Origin: an uncultured Bacteroidales bacterium
GTDB taxonomy: Bacteria; Bacteroidota; Bacteroidia; Bacteroidales; Paludibacteraceae
Assembly (NCBI GenBank): GCA_900316005.1
Contig: ONBH01000001.1
Location: 124,001-188,000 of the forward strand
DNA length: 64,000 nucleotides
Reading direction: 5' to 3'
Shown: positions 34,143 through 43,641 of the stretch, piece by piece
Layout: each line of letters starts with the position of its first letter
Position numbering within the stretch: the first letter of the stretch is position 1
Program-made: the position numbers and the translations under genes
The notes under the pieces: generated by a model
Databases searched by the model: none
The model's input: the letters and a program-made list of their open reading frames with translations, nothing else
What the model was told of the DNA's origin: nothing

Positions 34143-34802
34143 TTAGTCGAGCATCGATTTCAGATTCGGCGAGATGATCAGTTTGGCCTCGGTAGCAGCC
34201 TGGATATCCTCTACGCTGAACTCGGGGTGTTTCTCTACGAGCACCAGGCCTTCGGGCGTTACGTTGATGACACCCATCTCGGTGATGATCATATTGACTT
34301 GTCCGGCAGCGGTAAGGGGCAGAGTGCACTCCTTCAGGATCTTCGGAGCGCCTTTTTGGGTATGCTCCATAGCAATAATCACGCGGCGGGCACCTACTAC
34401 CAGGTCCATGGCGCCACCCATACCCGGGGCAATCTTGCCGGGGATGATCCAGTTGGCGAGGTTACCCTTCTCATCTACCTGCAGGGCACCTAATACCGAT
34501 ACATCCACGTGGCCGCCACGGATGATGGCGAAGGATGTAGCCGAGTCAAAGGACGAAGCACCCGGGATGAGCGTGATATAACCGCCACCGGCATTCTGCA
34601 GGTTGGGGTCTTCCTTGCCTGCTTCGGGCGTAGGACCAAGTCCCATGGCGCCATTCTCAGTCTGGAGGGTAACAGTTATTCCCTCGGGCAAGAAATTCGG
34701 AATCATGGTCGGCAGACCAATACCCAAGTTCACCACATCACCATCGTGCAACTCGCGTGCTGCACGGCGGGCAATGACTTCTCTGATTTGTTCTTTTTCC
34801 AT
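34143..34802 (-). CDS. atoA: Butyrate/acetoacetate CoA-transferase, subunit B
   Basis: 219 residues of the class I CoA-transferase small subunit, with the catalytic glutamate in TENGAMGLGP and the GGHVDVSVLGA and PGKIAPGMGGAMDLV motifs. In lysine fermentation this enzyme moves CoA from butyryl-CoA to acetoacetate. The partner subunit gene lies about 8.8 kb away at the head of the cluster (43642-44292), an unusual separation. Confidence 0.9.
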   Translation of the reverse strand: MEKEQIREVIARRAARELHDGDVVNLGIGLPTMIPNFLPEGITVTLQTENGAMGLGPTPEAGKEDPNLQNAGGGYITLIPGASSFDSATSFAIIRGGHVDVSVLGALQVDEKGNLANWIIPGKIAPGMGGAMDLVVGARRVIIAMEHTQKGAPKILKECTLPLTAAGQVNMIITEMGVINVTPEGLVLVEKHPEFSVEDIQAATEAKLIISPNLKSMLD

Positions 34803-34814
34803 ACTATTAGAATT

Positions 34815-34912
34815 TATGTTGTATTTATTTTATCGGTTTATTATTTTATCGGTTTATTGGTTTATGGGTGGTTTATTTGCTCATAAACTTATCAACTCAT
34901 CAACTCATAAAC
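34815..34912. repeat. 7-bp-step repeat between kamE and CoA-transferase B
   Basis: Steps of ATTTTATCGGTTT and then CTCATAAA/CTCATCAA fill the 110-base spacer. No promoter is obvious, so the operon probably reads through. Confidence 0.65.
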
Positions 34913-35701
34913 TCACTTCATTCCCCTCTTGTCCATCTCCTGTACGATGAACGAGGCCACATCATCGGCGTAGGTATTCATACCGAAACCGGCATCGAAA
35001 CCCAGTTCCTGTGCCAACTCGTGGGTAATACGTGCACCGCCGCAGCAGCATATCATCTTGTCGCGCAGGCCTTCCGCCTCCATCAGCTCGATGAAGTTCG
35101 TCAGGTTCTTGATATGCACGTCCTTCTGCGTAACGGTCTGCGAGATGAGCATCGCGTCGGCGTTGAGTTCCACGCAGCGGGCGATGAACTCTTCGTTAGG
35201 CACCTGCGATCCGAGGTTGTATGCCTCAATCATATCGTAGCGCTCCAGGCCGTAGTGACCGGCGTAGCCCTTCATATTCATGATGGCATCGATGCCGACG
35301 GTGTGGGCATCCGTACCCGTCGAGGCACCTACGACTACGATCTTACGGCCGAAATGCTCCCGAATGAACTGGTCGGTATCGGGCATCGACATCGTCTTCG
35401 ATTCCACCTTCGGAACGTAGATCGACGAGTAATTGACCGTATGCGTGCAGCTGCCGTAGCAGTTGACAAAGGTGAATCCTTCGGTCAGCTCCTTGTAGAA
35501 GACGACAGAGGGATTCTCCAGTCCCATCAGCTTGAGTAACTGTTTGGCGGCCTCCACGGCTTCTGCGCCGCAGGGAACAGGCAGGGTGAACGAGAGTTGC
35601 ACCTTACCGTCATTCATGGTGTCGCCGTAGGGTTTGATTTTCGTGAGGTCCAAGGTCTTGTCAAAGTCCTTGGCTTCCATGCTGTACAATCCTTCGCTCA
35701 T
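34913..35701 (-). CDS. kamE: Lysine 5,6-aminomutase, beta subunit
   Basis: 262 residues with a coenzyme-B12 domain: DAHTVG gives the cobalt ligand His133, and Lys144 in MNMKG is the PLP lysine. The numbering and the 11-residue spacing match the clostridial enzyme (H133/K144) as I recall it. The C-terminal part has LISQTVTQKD and CCGGARI, usual in this B12 fold. With KamD it moves the terminal amino group of beta-lysine to C5. Starts one base after kamD. Confidence 0.93.
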   Translation of the reverse strand: MSEGLYSMEAKDFDKTLDLTKIKPYGDTMNDGKVQLSFTLPVPCGAEAVEAAKQLLKLMGLENPSVVFYKELTEGFTFVNCYGSCTHTVNYSSIYVPKVESKTMSMPDTDQFIREHFGRKIVVVGASTGTDAHTVGIDAIMNMKGYAGHYGLERYDMIEAYNLGSQVPNEEFIARCVELNADAMLISQTVTQKDVHIKNLTNFIELMEAEGLRDKMICCCGGARITHELAQELGFDAGFGMNTYADDVASFIVQEMDKRGMK

Positions 35702-35702
35702 A

Positions 35703-37256
35703 TCAACGTTTTCCTTTCATCAGTTCAACAAACGGGTTCAGATAATTCTCACCTTTCATCGTAACGCCTTGCAGGCCTTTACCGCCGGTCTTCGGGCGCT
35801 TCACATCGCCGAAGATACCTTTCTCCAAGGCGGTAAACAGACCTTCTTTGGTCAGTTCTTCCAGCAATGCTATCGTCTTATCCAGCACTTCGGCGGCACG
35901 GCGACGGCAGATGCCGCCCTCCTTGAATTCCATCTCCTCGCCGATGGAGTGCATGTTATTGAAGATATACTTGGCGTTCTCAATACTGAGGTAACGGTCG
36001 CTCATGAAGGGCGTATGGATAGCCTCGGTCGGCATACCTAAGAGTTGGATGCCCTGGTGCGTCCAGATACCAATCATATTGAAGAGTGCGTCCTGAATAT
36101 GTCCGCGGAAGATGTTTCCGGTCATAAACTTGGTAGGCGGCATGTATTTGAGCGGCGCGTTGGGGAAGATCTCGCGAGCCATCTGTGCCTGAGCCAACTC
36201 CAAGAGGAAACCGTCCTTGAGCATCGGATCCATCTCGAAGGCGTGACCCAGACCCATCTGTTCGGCGGGCAGACCGGCCATATAGGCCAACTGCTCGTTG
36301 ATAAGGTCGCTGGCCAGCACGGTATGGGCGGCCTCCACGGCATCGGCTGTCGTGAGGTAGTTGTCCTCACCCGTATTGATGATAACGCCGGCAAAGCCGT
36401 TGATGATACGCGACATATACTGGTCAACCAGCGTACGCTGCATGTTGATATCGCGGAAGAGGATACCATACAAGGCATCGTTGAGCATCACATCCAGTCC
36501 CTCAAAGGCACCCATAATGGCTATCTCAGGCATACAGAGACCCGAGCAGTAGTTACACAGGCGGATATACCTACCCTGTTCCTCACCTACTTCATCCAGT
36601 GCTTTACGCATGATGCGGAAGTTCTCCTGCGTAGCAAACGTGCCGCCGAATCCCTCGGTCGTAGCGCCGTAGGGCACATAGTCCAAGAGCGACTGACCCG
36701 TCGTACGAATCACGGCGATGATGTCGGCACCCTGCCGTGCACCGGCCTGGGCTTGCACCACGTCCTCGTAGATATTACCCGTCGCCACGATGATGTAGAG
36801 GTAGGGCTTCGGACCCTCACCGAGGGTCTCCAGGTAATGTTCACGGCGCTGCCTGCGTGCGCGAATACGCTCCATGCTGCTCTCGATGACGGGTTGCAAG
36901 GCTTCCGCGATGCGTTTCTGGTCACGCGTGACGACCTTGGTGATATCTATCTCACCCCGGCTCAGCTTCTCCGCTATCTCCTGCGGACAAAGTCCCGTGT
37001 CAATCATCGCGTTGGCGAGATAGAACAGGGCGCCTTCGCTCAGTACGCCTTTCTCCTTCAGGGTATCCACTACCACATTGGGCAGCGGCACATCGTTGGC
37101 ATCCACGCCATCGATGCCCATCAGACGGCACAGCGTACGCTCCACAGCTACGGTGGTGTACTGCTCAACGAACGCCTGTACGTCCTCCGCAATACCTTTC
37201 GCCAGGCTCCTGGCGTATTCCACTTTCTGAAAGTCTAATCCTAATTTGCTTTCCAT
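35703..37256 (-). CDS. kamD: Lysine 5,6-aminomutase, alpha subunit
   Basis: 517 residues of TIM-barrel type with the conserved segments ARRQRREHYLETLG, QAGARQGADIIAVIRTTGQSL and GATTEGFGGTFATQ. They fit the large subunit that houses the substrate, PLP and adenosylcobalamin interface of KamDE. Three bases after kamC, one base before kamE. Confidence 0.93.
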   Translation of the reverse strand: MESKLGLDFQKVEYARSLAKGIAEDVQAFVEQYTTVAVERTLCRLMGIDGVDANDVPLPNVVVDTLKEKGVLSEGALFYLANAMIDTGLCPQEIAEKLSRGEIDITKVVTRDQKRIAEALQPVIESSMERIRARRQRREHYLETLGEGPKPYLYIIVATGNIYEDVVQAQAGARQGADIIAVIRTTGQSLLDYVPYGATTEGFGGTFATQENFRIMRKALDEVGEEQGRYIRLCNYCSGLCMPEIAIMGAFEGLDVMLNDALYGILFRDINMQRTLVDQYMSRIINGFAGVIINTGEDNYLTTADAVEAAHTVLASDLINEQLAYMAGLPAEQMGLGHAFEMDPMLKDGFLLELAQAQMAREIFPNAPLKYMPPTKFMTGNIFRGHIQDALFNMIGIWTHQGIQLLGMPTEAIHTPFMSDRYLSIENAKYIFNNMHSIGEEMEFKEGGICRRRAAEVLDKTIALLEELTKEGLFTALEKGIFGDVKRPKTGGKGLQGVTMKGENYLNPFVELMKGKR

Positions 37257-37259
37257 ATA

Positions 37260-38579
37260 TCAGATTTGTTGTTTTGCTTTCTCAATCCAGATTGGGTCTA
37301 TGCCCAGTTGCTCGGCGATACGCAGTGCTTCGTGTGGCACTTCGCCGGCGCGGGCAGGAACCAGTTCGTAATTCATCACCCCATTTTCCAATCCTCGTAC
37401 GCGCAGGCACGGGCATGCGTGCGCATCTATAGTATAATGTGTTACCATCAAGATACTGATACCGGTCTCTTTGAGCACCTCGATAAGTGCCGAGACTAAG
37501 GCTGTTCCCTCAATGGGATTTGTGGTGCGCGCGGGTTCATCAATCAGTGCCAGGATATTCTGTCCCGCCCGTGCGGCACGTATGACCGCGTCTATACTGC
37601 GCATCTCGGCTGCAAAAGAACTCAGCCCCTCTTGCATCGATTGCGTGTCAGTCATGCAGCAGTAGATAGCTTCTCGCGGACGCATCACGGCTGCCTTGGC
37701 AGGCAGGCCAAATCCAAACTGCATCAGGTACTGACACAGGCCTACGGTCTTCAGTACAACGGTCTTACCCCCCATATTCGAACCGGTCAGGATAGTAGGT
37801 TGCTGACCCAACCGGATCGTATTCTTCTGATAGTTCTTTCCCCTACTCTTCAATGCCTCTTCCACTTCGGGATGCCACATATCCGTCAGGCATGTCTCTT
37901 CGCCCAACGTAGGGAAGCACCAGCCGCAGCGCTCTGTTTGAATCGCTTTTGCCAGCAGGATATCGATCCGGGCTATCTGCCTATGTGCTTCGCGAATGGC
38001 AGAAGCGTATTTCCGCAGCGAAGAACTGAGTTCTGCCCGGATACGCGCTTCTTCGTCTTGTACCTGTACGAATAGTTGCTCATCCGTCGGATTCTGATCC
38101 AGGGCTTTGCGCAGGGCGGCAAGCCGCTCGCTATAGGCTTCATAAACGTAGAAGGTAGCGATACGCAGTCCTTCGGGGTCGAGAATGCGTACGACCTCTT
38201 CCAGGTCGGGCAGCGTAGCGGGCAGCGTGAGGGCGGCGATTTGCTTCGCTATCTCGTAGTTGAGCATCGCCAGGTGCTTTACCTCAAACAGTTCGATGTC
38301 GTCCAGGGTATGTCCTGCCTCCAGGTTGGCGAGTGTTGTCTGCAAGTCCTTAAGGCCCGTCAGGCGGAACTGCAGGTTCTTCACGGCTACCATATGAACG
38401 GGCTCAGAGACGACACGCAGGTATTGCTCCAGCCGCTCATAGTAAGCACGGATGGCTGCCTCATCAGTCATCATCTCCTCGTCCATCATCTGCCGACGGG
38501 CTACACCCGACTGGATATCCAGGGCATCCACCACATAACGCAGCGAACACGGACTTACTATGCATTCTCTCAGTTTCAT
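37260..38579 (-). CDS. kamC: MutS-like ATPase, aminomutase reactivase subunit
   Basis: 439 residues with a MutS-type ATPase domain in the second half: Walker A GSNMGGKT, ALIDEPARTTNPIEG and VTHYTIDAH. The first half is helical lever-like sequence. It lacks mismatch-binding domains. Its place between kamB and kamD fits the reactivating ATPase of lysine 5,6-aminomutase, which exchanges damaged cobalamin. Overlaps the kamB stop by four bases. The name follows current usage as I recall it. Confidence 0.8.
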   Translation of the reverse strand: MKLRECIVSPCSLRYVVDALDIQSGVARRQMMDEEMMTDEAAIRAYYERLEQYLRVVSEPVHMVAVKNLQFRLTGLKDLQTTLANLEAGHTLDDIELFEVKHLAMLNYEIAKQIAALTLPATLPDLEEVVRILDPEGLRIATFYVYEAYSERLAALRKALDQNPTDEQLFVQVQDEEARIRAELSSSLRKYASAIREAHRQIARIDILLAKAIQTERCGWCFPTLGEETCLTDMWHPEVEEALKSRGKNYQKNTIRLGQQPTILTGSNMGGKTVVLKTVGLCQYLMQFGFGLPAKAAVMRPREAIYCCMTDTQSMQEGLSSFAAEMRSIDAVIRAARAGQNILALIDEPARTTNPIEGTALVSALIEVLKETGISILMVTHYTIDAHACPCLRVRGLENGVMNYELVPARAGEVPHEALRIAEQLGIDPIWIEKAKQQI

Positions 38580-39460
38580 TCTTTCATCAGATCATAGACG
38601 GGCAGCCCGATAGCCTCACTCAGCCGTTGGCACAGGATTTCCGAGTCCAGCACCATGCCGTTGGGGGCAGTGGGATTCACCGTCACGGCCAGCAATTTGC
38701 TGCGGCGCCGCACATAGACCGGCATCCGGTTCAGGAAGCGGTGCCATACCATCGCGTCGGCAAAGACCTTCGTGAAGTCCTGTATGACCAGCTCCTTGCC
38801 TTGGTTTTCCTTGTCGCTCATCAGCTTCTCCAGCACGCGGTCGGTCACGGCGCCGTCCACGTAGATACGCTTCGCTTCGTCTTCAGCCTCCGGTGCCAGC
38901 GGCAGGTTGATGAGTTCCACGACATAAGCCGTCTTCTTCACCAAGGTATCGATATTGGCCGAATAAGCGGCTCCCGTCGCCAATACCATCGACTCGCTCA
39001 CGGTCGGCGAGGCCAGCGACATGCGGCTCAGCGCGCCGTCCACCAGTATCAGGTCGGCATAGGGTCTTACCTCATCCATCCAACGTCGTACCGCGGCGGT
39101 CGAACCCGGTCCCGAGAGCATCACCTTGCCTTCGGTCAGCACGCGTCCGGTAACCAGTTGACCAAGTGCCGTGCGTTCGTTGCTCACATCCAGTACTTCA
39201 GACACCAACTTACGCATCCGGTAGTGTTTCTCCGAGGTCGCAAACACCATGCCGCGACGGAGCCATATTTCGGGTTTCTTGGTGCCGGTTACCTGGTCTT
39301 TCGATTCACCGTCTATTCCTATTGAGGTTACTGCTACACGAGCCTCTGCCGGCAGGTGTGAGAGGATATAATTCAGGCAAACAGTCTTGCCCGTGTTCTT
39401 CTCCAGTCCCACTACCGAGCAGCTCCGGGTGTGCAGCAGTTCCTCAATCAGGTTTGTCAT
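38576..39460 (-). CDS. kamB: Aminomutase reactivase partner subunit
   Basis: 294 residues with a P-loop near the N-terminus (GLEKNTGKT) and LILVDGALSRMSLASP in the middle, resembling SIMIBI-type NTPases. It is always found with the MutS-like KamC in lysine-fermentation clusters as far as I remember, and would help reactivate KamDE. Co-translated with kamC. Confidence 0.78.
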   Translation of the reverse strand: MTNLIEELLHTRSCSVVGLEKNTGKTVCLNYILSHLPAEARVAVTSIGIDGESKDQVTGTKKPEIWLRRGMVFATSEKHYRMRKLVSEVLDVSNERTALGQLVTGRVLTEGKVMLSGPGSTAAVRRWMDEVRPYADLILVDGALSRMSLASPTVSESMVLATGAAYSANIDTLVKKTAYVVELINLPLAPEAEDEAKRIYVDGAVTDRVLEKLMSDKENQGKELVIQDFTKVFADAMVWHRFLNRMPVYVRRRSKLLAVTVNPTAPNGMVLDSEILCQRLSEAIGLPVYDLMKE

Positions 39461-39478
39461 TTTTGTTATAAGATCATC

Positions 39479-40759
39479 TTACTTGTCTTTGCGAGCGGCA
39501 TTACGTTCGTGGCGTTTAAGGTGGGCGGGTTCGATATTCATGCGCTCGCCTTCCAGCAGCGATATAACGCCGTCCACAGCCTTATCGGCAGCCACTTTCT
39601 TCTTCCTCTCGGCTTCGCAAGCGGGGCAATGGCACTCGTTCGTGTAGTCCAGAGGCTCGGTATAGGTTGTGATGACGCCTTCGAAGTTACGCAGCACCAC
39701 GCGACCCGGTGACTGCGAGATGACATACTGCGGCATGACGGGTGTCTTGCCACCACCGCCCGGAGCGTCCACCACGAAGGTGGGCACGCAGTAACCGGAG
39801 GTATGGCCACGCAGACCTTCGATGATCTCGATACCCTTCGACACGGGCGTACGGAAATGCTCCAAACCCATGCTCAAGTCGCATTGATACAGATAGTACG
39901 GGCGCACGCGCATCTTCACCAGCTCGTGTACCAGTTCGCGTTGGATATAAACGCAGTCGTTGATGCCGCGCAGCAGCACGCTCTGGTTGCCCAACGGAAT
40001 ACCGGCGTTCGCCAGCATCTCGCAGGCACGACGCGACTCAGCGGTCACCTCGTTGGGATGGTTGAAGTGTGTATTGAGCCAGATCGGATGATACTTCGAC
40101 AACATAGCGCACAACTCGGGCGTGATACGCTGCGGGCAAACCACAGGCACGCGGCTACCTATACGCACGATTTCTACATGAGGTATTGCGCGCAGGCGCG
40201 AGATGATATACTCCAACCGTTTGTCGCTTACCATCAGGGCGTCACCACCACTCAGCAGCACGTCGCGAACACACTCGGTCTTCTCGATATAAGCCAAGGC
40301 TTTCTCGATACGTTCCAGCGGGCTCTCATCGTCCTTCTGACCGGCAAAACGGCGACGCGTGCAGTGACGGCAGTACATTGAGCACATGTCCGTTATCAGG
40401 AACAGCACGCGGTCGGGATAACGATGCGTTAGACCCGGAACAGGCGAGTCCTCATCCTCGTGCAGCGGATCCAGCAGGTCGGCGTCAGCTTTGTGCGTCT
40501 CAGCGGCCGTTGGGATACATTGCTTGCGAATGGGGTCGTGCGGGTCGTCGGGATTGATGAGGCTCAGGTAGTAAGGCGTGATTGCCATACGGAGCGTACT
40601 GAGCACGCTGCGGACACCTTCCTGCTCCTCTTCGGTCAGCTGAACATATTTCTTCAGCTCGTCCAGGGTCTCAATACGGTTTCGTACCTGCCAGTGCCAG
40701 TCATTCCAGTCCTGGTCACTAACGTTGGGAAACAGTATATGTCTTCTGCTTTCGTTCAT
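39479..40759 (-). CDS. kamA: Lysine 2,3-aminomutase (radical SAM)
   Basis: 426 residues with the radical-SAM cluster motif CSMYCRHCTRRR, the GGDALM loop, and the PLP lysine expected in the VVDAPGGGGKTP segment. The C-terminal CHCPACEAERKKK supplies zinc ligands. It converts L-lysine to L-beta-lysine, the first step of the pathway. Twelve bases after the end of kdd. Confidence 0.95.
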   Translation of the reverse strand: MNESRRHILFPNVSDQDWNDWHWQVRNRIETLDELKKYVQLTEEEQEGVRSVLSTLRMAITPYYLSLINPDDPHDPIRKQCIPTAAETHKADADLLDPLHEDEDSPVPGLTHRYPDRVLFLITDMCSMYCRHCTRRRFAGQKDDESPLERIEKALAYIEKTECVRDVLLSGGDALMVSDKRLEYIISRLRAIPHVEIVRIGSRVPVVCPQRITPELCAMLSKYHPIWLNTHFNHPNEVTAESRRACEMLANAGIPLGNQSVLLRGINDCVYIQRELVHELVKMRVRPYYLYQCDLSMGLEHFRTPVSKGIEIIEGLRGHTSGYCVPTFVVDAPGGGGKTPVMPQYVISQSPGRVVLRNFEGVITTYTEPLDYTNECHCPACEAERKKKVAADKAVDGVISLLEGERMNIEPAHLKRHERNAARKDK

Positions 40760-40771
40760 ACGGAGGCAATT

Positions 40772-41807
40772 TTAGGCGTACAACTCTTCGAAAATCTTAC
40801 GCAGCTTCGGGCACTCGCGCAGCTCTTGCAGCGTGAATTCGGCGTGACCCTTGGTGTAGCCGTTACCCATGATCATGTTCACGTCAGCGCCGATACCTTC
40901 TGCGCCCAGCGAAGCCTTCGTGAAGCTCGTAGCCATCGAGAAGAAGTAAACGATACCGTCGTCCTTGGTGCAGAGGATGGCAGTCATCTCCTGATCGGGC
41001 ACGTTCACGCAGTTGATGGTCACGTCTGCCATCTTACCATCGGTCAGGCGTGCTACCAACTCGTTCACCTGAACGGGTGTCATGCCGGCTGCGCTCTCCA
41101 CGATGTCGCAGAAGCCCAGGTCCTTGATACGTTGCGTGGATTTGGGGCTGTTGGCAATACCGATCACCTTACCGGTCACGCCTACGCGTTTCTTAGCCTC
41201 GTAGCAGCAGAGCATACCGGTATTGGCAGAGCTTAGCCGTCTGGGCGGGAGCACCGGCTACGTCCAGAGCCGACAGAGCCAGCTTCTCGGGCATATCATC
41301 AGGTATCTTAGCATAGATGCCGCTCTCGAACAGGATAGCCTTACCCTTGATGTCCACTTGGTCAACATCAGCACGGATAGCCAGGATCTCGTCGATACGG
41401 AGCGGAGTCAGACTGAGCGAAACGAGCGTAGCGATACGATCGCCTTCCTTCAGGTCAATCTTGCCTTTCAGGGCGTCACCGATCTTCTCTACCTTACCGA
41501 GCAACATACCGCCCGAACCGGTACGACGGTTACGATGCTTACCTTGCAGTTCCACGTTCAGCATCATCTCTTTCTTGATTTCCTCGATGATACGTTCCTC
41601 CGAAGCACCTTCGCCGGCTTGCTGCTTGGCGTAGTTATGGATGTCGGTAAACGATGCCGAGTCGATATTCAGCGTTTGTACATCGATCAGGATCTCGTTG
41701 TCGTAGATCTCGTCCATGTTGTTATCAACCTTGTTAGCGGGCTGCGGCAGAACGCCCAGCGGTTCAATCACGCGGTGTACACCGTACTTGTTACCATGTT
41801 TTTGCAT
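40772..41807 (-). pseudogene. kdd: 3,5-diaminohexanoate dehydrogenase gene with frameshift
   Basis: Two overlapping frames together make one Kdd-like protein. Frame one starts at 41807 and is conserved up to ALDVAGAPAQTAKL (about 193 residues, to 41229). The family sequence resumes one frame over at ANTGMLCCYEAKKRVGV and runs to 40772. The joint at 41228-41231 falls where the NAD-binding glycine loop should be. About 10-15 residues of the usual GD-x-V-x-x-x-G-A stretch seem to be missing there, beside the frame change. Either the gene is truly broken or this is an assembly error. Kdd oxidises 3,5-diaminohexanoate to 5-amino-3-ketohexanoate and is essential to the route. Confidence 0.8.
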
Positions 41808-41857
41808 AAAAGTATTGTTTTTGGTTATTTTAAATTCTTAATTTTTAATTTTTAATT

Positions 41858-42691
41858 TCAAATACGAGGCTTCAGCCCGAGTATTTGACGTGCTTCGTCA
41901 CTCGTAGCGATCTCGCGGCCGAGTTCTTTGGCCAGGCGGACCACTTTCTCCACCAGTTCGCCGTTACTCTTCGCTAGCACGCCGCGGCTCAGGTAGAGGT
42001 TATCCTCAAAACCTACGCGTACGTTACCGCCCATGGCGATCGCTGCAGCAGCCATCGGGAAGGCGCTACGTCCCACACCCGTTACCGTCCAGGTACTACC
42101 GGCGGGGATTGCGTTCACCAGCCAGCAGAGGTTGGGCACCGTGGCGGGAGTGCAACCGGGCACACCCAGTACGAAGTTAAACTGCATCGGAGCGCCGGGG
42201 ACTTGACCTTTCTTGGCCATCGTCAGGATGGTGTCCAGGTGACCCATCTCAAAGCATTCGTATTCGGGCTTGATGCCGCGCTCTAACATGCGTTTGCCAA
42301 AGGCGCGCATGGTGGGCATGGTGTTATCGAATATCTCATCGCCGAAGTTACACGTACCGCAGTCCAGTGTTGCCATCTCGGGCACGGGCGTTGTGTCAGT
42401 CGATTGCAGACGCTCATCGGGCGTCATACCTACAGCACCGCCGGTGGACGGAATCAGTATCACATCGGGGCACTCCTTCAGGATAGCCTCGGTGCATTCC
42501 TGGAAACGGGCGCGGTCTTGCGTCGGCGTACCATCGTCGCGACGTACGTGCAGGTGAACGATCGCCGCACCGGCCTCATGGGCAGCTTTGGCTTCGCGCA
42601 CGATCTCTTCTACGGTATAGGGCACGTTCGGATTCTGCTCCTTCGTTACCTCTGCGCCGCATATAGCAGCTGTAATAATCAGTTTCTCCAT
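41858..42691 (-). CDS. kce: 3-keto-5-aminohexanoate cleavage enzyme
   Basis: 277 residues with the BKACE family marks: AAIVHLHVRRDDG (metal His pair), GGAVGMTPDERL, and FEMGHLDTI. With acetyl-CoA it splits 5-amino-3-ketohexanoate into acetoacetate and 3-aminobutyryl-CoA, using zinc. Lies between kal and kdd. Confidence 0.93.
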   Translation of the reverse strand: MEKLIITAAICGAEVTKEQNPNVPYTVEEIVREAKAAHEAGAAIVHLHVRRDDGTPTQDRARFQECTEAILKECPDVILIPSTGGAVGMTPDERLQSTDTTPVPEMATLDCGTCNFGDEIFDNTMPTMRAFGKRMLERGIKPEYECFEMGHLDTILTMAKKGQVPGAPMQFNFVLGVPGCTPATVPNLCWLVNAIPAGSTWTVTGVGRSAFPMAAAAIAMGGNVRVGFEDNLYLSRGVLAKSNGELVEKVVRLAKELGREIATSDEARQILGLKPRI

Positions 42692-42699
42692 GTTGTTCT

Positions 42700-42926
42700 T
42701 TAGTTTAGTGTTTAGAGTTTAGTGTTTAGTGCAGTTTTTTTTTAAGTTTAGTGTTTAGAGTTTAGTGTTTAGGGCAGTTTTTTAAGTTAAATGTTTAGAG
42801 TTTAGTGTTTAGTGCAGTTTTTTAAGTTTAATGTTTAGAGTTTAGTGTTTAGGGCAGTTTTTTAAAGTTTAATGTTTAGAGTTTAGTGTTTAGGGCAGTT
42901 TTTTAAGTTTAATGTTTAGAGTTTTA
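42700..42926. repeat. Tandem repeat of about 40 bp built from 7-bp steps
   Basis: The unit GTTTAGAGTTTAGTGTTTAG plus GGCAGTTTTTTAAGTTTAAT recurs five to six times with small changes in T-run length and G/T at one site. Each unit holds four 7-bp steps (GTTTAGA, GTTTAGT, GTTTAGG, GTTTAAT) and a GCAGTTTTTT block. It lies between kal and kce with no coding content. Confidence 0.85.
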
Positions 42927-42942
42927 GTACTATCTACATACA

Positions 42943-43130
42943 TTCAACTCTCAACTTCTCTCAACTAACCACTAGACGACTGCACTCAACGCTCAACGCT
43001 CAACGCTCAACTTCTTTAAACTATTCACTAGACGACTTCACTCAACTCTCAACGCTCAACGCTCAACTTCTCTCAACTAACCACTAGACGACTGCACTCA
43101 ACTCTCAACTATCAACTATCAACTATCAAC
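42943..43130. repeat. Second 7-bp-step array with a longer direct repeat
   Basis: CTCAACT/CTCAACG/TATCAAC steps are interrupted by AACCACTAGACGACTGCACT, which occurs at about 42966 and 43079 with a variant near 43026, giving a higher-order period of about 55-60 bases. With the array at 42700 it fills the entire kal-kce spacer. Confidence 0.8.
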
Positions 43131-43516
43131 TATTTCCGCTGGCAGTCTTTGGGAGTAACACATGTTCCGCTGGCGCGGCAAACCACGATCGGCTCCTCCA
43201 GTTCGTCGGCAGCCGAGGGCGAGATGTCCGGACGGGCAATAGCCACCTTGCGTGCCTCAAAGAGCATATGGCGGCTGGTGTTACCTTCCTTGTCAATCCA
43301 GCCTTCTGCCTCGATATAATCACCCGCATAGACGGGAGCGAGGAAGTCTATCTGGTCATAGGCGCGGAAGAGGCCTTCATCGCCATCACGCATGATTAGT
43401 AACTCGGTTGCTACATCGCCAAACAGATGTACCATATGTGCACCGTCAACCAGGTTTCCGCCGTAGTGCGCATCCTTTGCGCTCATACGCAGTCTTAATT
43501 TTGTTCTGTATTCCAT
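43130..43516 (-). CDS. kal: 3-aminobutyryl-CoA ammonia-lyase
   Basis: 128 residues with a hotdog fold ([25 protein letters not shown] and the [15 protein letters not shown] strand), the size and sequence pattern of Kal. Removes ammonia from 3-aminobutyryl-CoA to give crotonyl-CoA. Next to kce and the CoA-transferase A subunit. Confidence 0.88.
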   Translation of the reverse strand: MEYRTKLRLRMSAKDAHYGGNLVDGAHMVHLFGDVATELLIMRDGDEGLFRAYDQIDFLAPVYAGDYIEAEGWIDKEGNTSRHMLFEARKVAIARPDISPSAADELEEPIVVCRASGTCVTPKDCQRK

Positions 43517-43519
43517 GAT

Positions 43520-43640
43520 GAAATTTACAAATTTTACAATTTACAATTTTACAATTTATTGAACCATTTTATCAATTGAACCATTTTTTGCAATCGAACA
43601 ATCGAACAATCAATCGTCAATCGTCCAATCGTCAATAGGC
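43520..43640. repeat. A/T-rich step repeat upstream of kal
   Basis: Steps of TTTACAA/TTTTACAA and then CAATCGAACAAT, CAATCGTCAAT fill the spacer between CoA-transferase A and kal. Confidence 0.65.
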
Positions 43641-43641
43641 T

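Noticed and set aside
36045..37238. Long plus-strand frame of 397 codons opposite kamD
   Set aside because: It is the complement of the conserved kamD gene and has no family resemblance.
37260..38579. MutS/MutS2-type mismatch repair protein
   Set aside because: Only the ATPase domain is shared. No mismatch-recognition or Smr domain is present, and the gene is embedded in the lysine aminomutase operon.
42700..43130. Array of near-identical units that could be a CRISPR
   Set aside because: Units of about 40 and 55-60 bases are made of 7-bp steps without unique spacers, and no cas gene is present.
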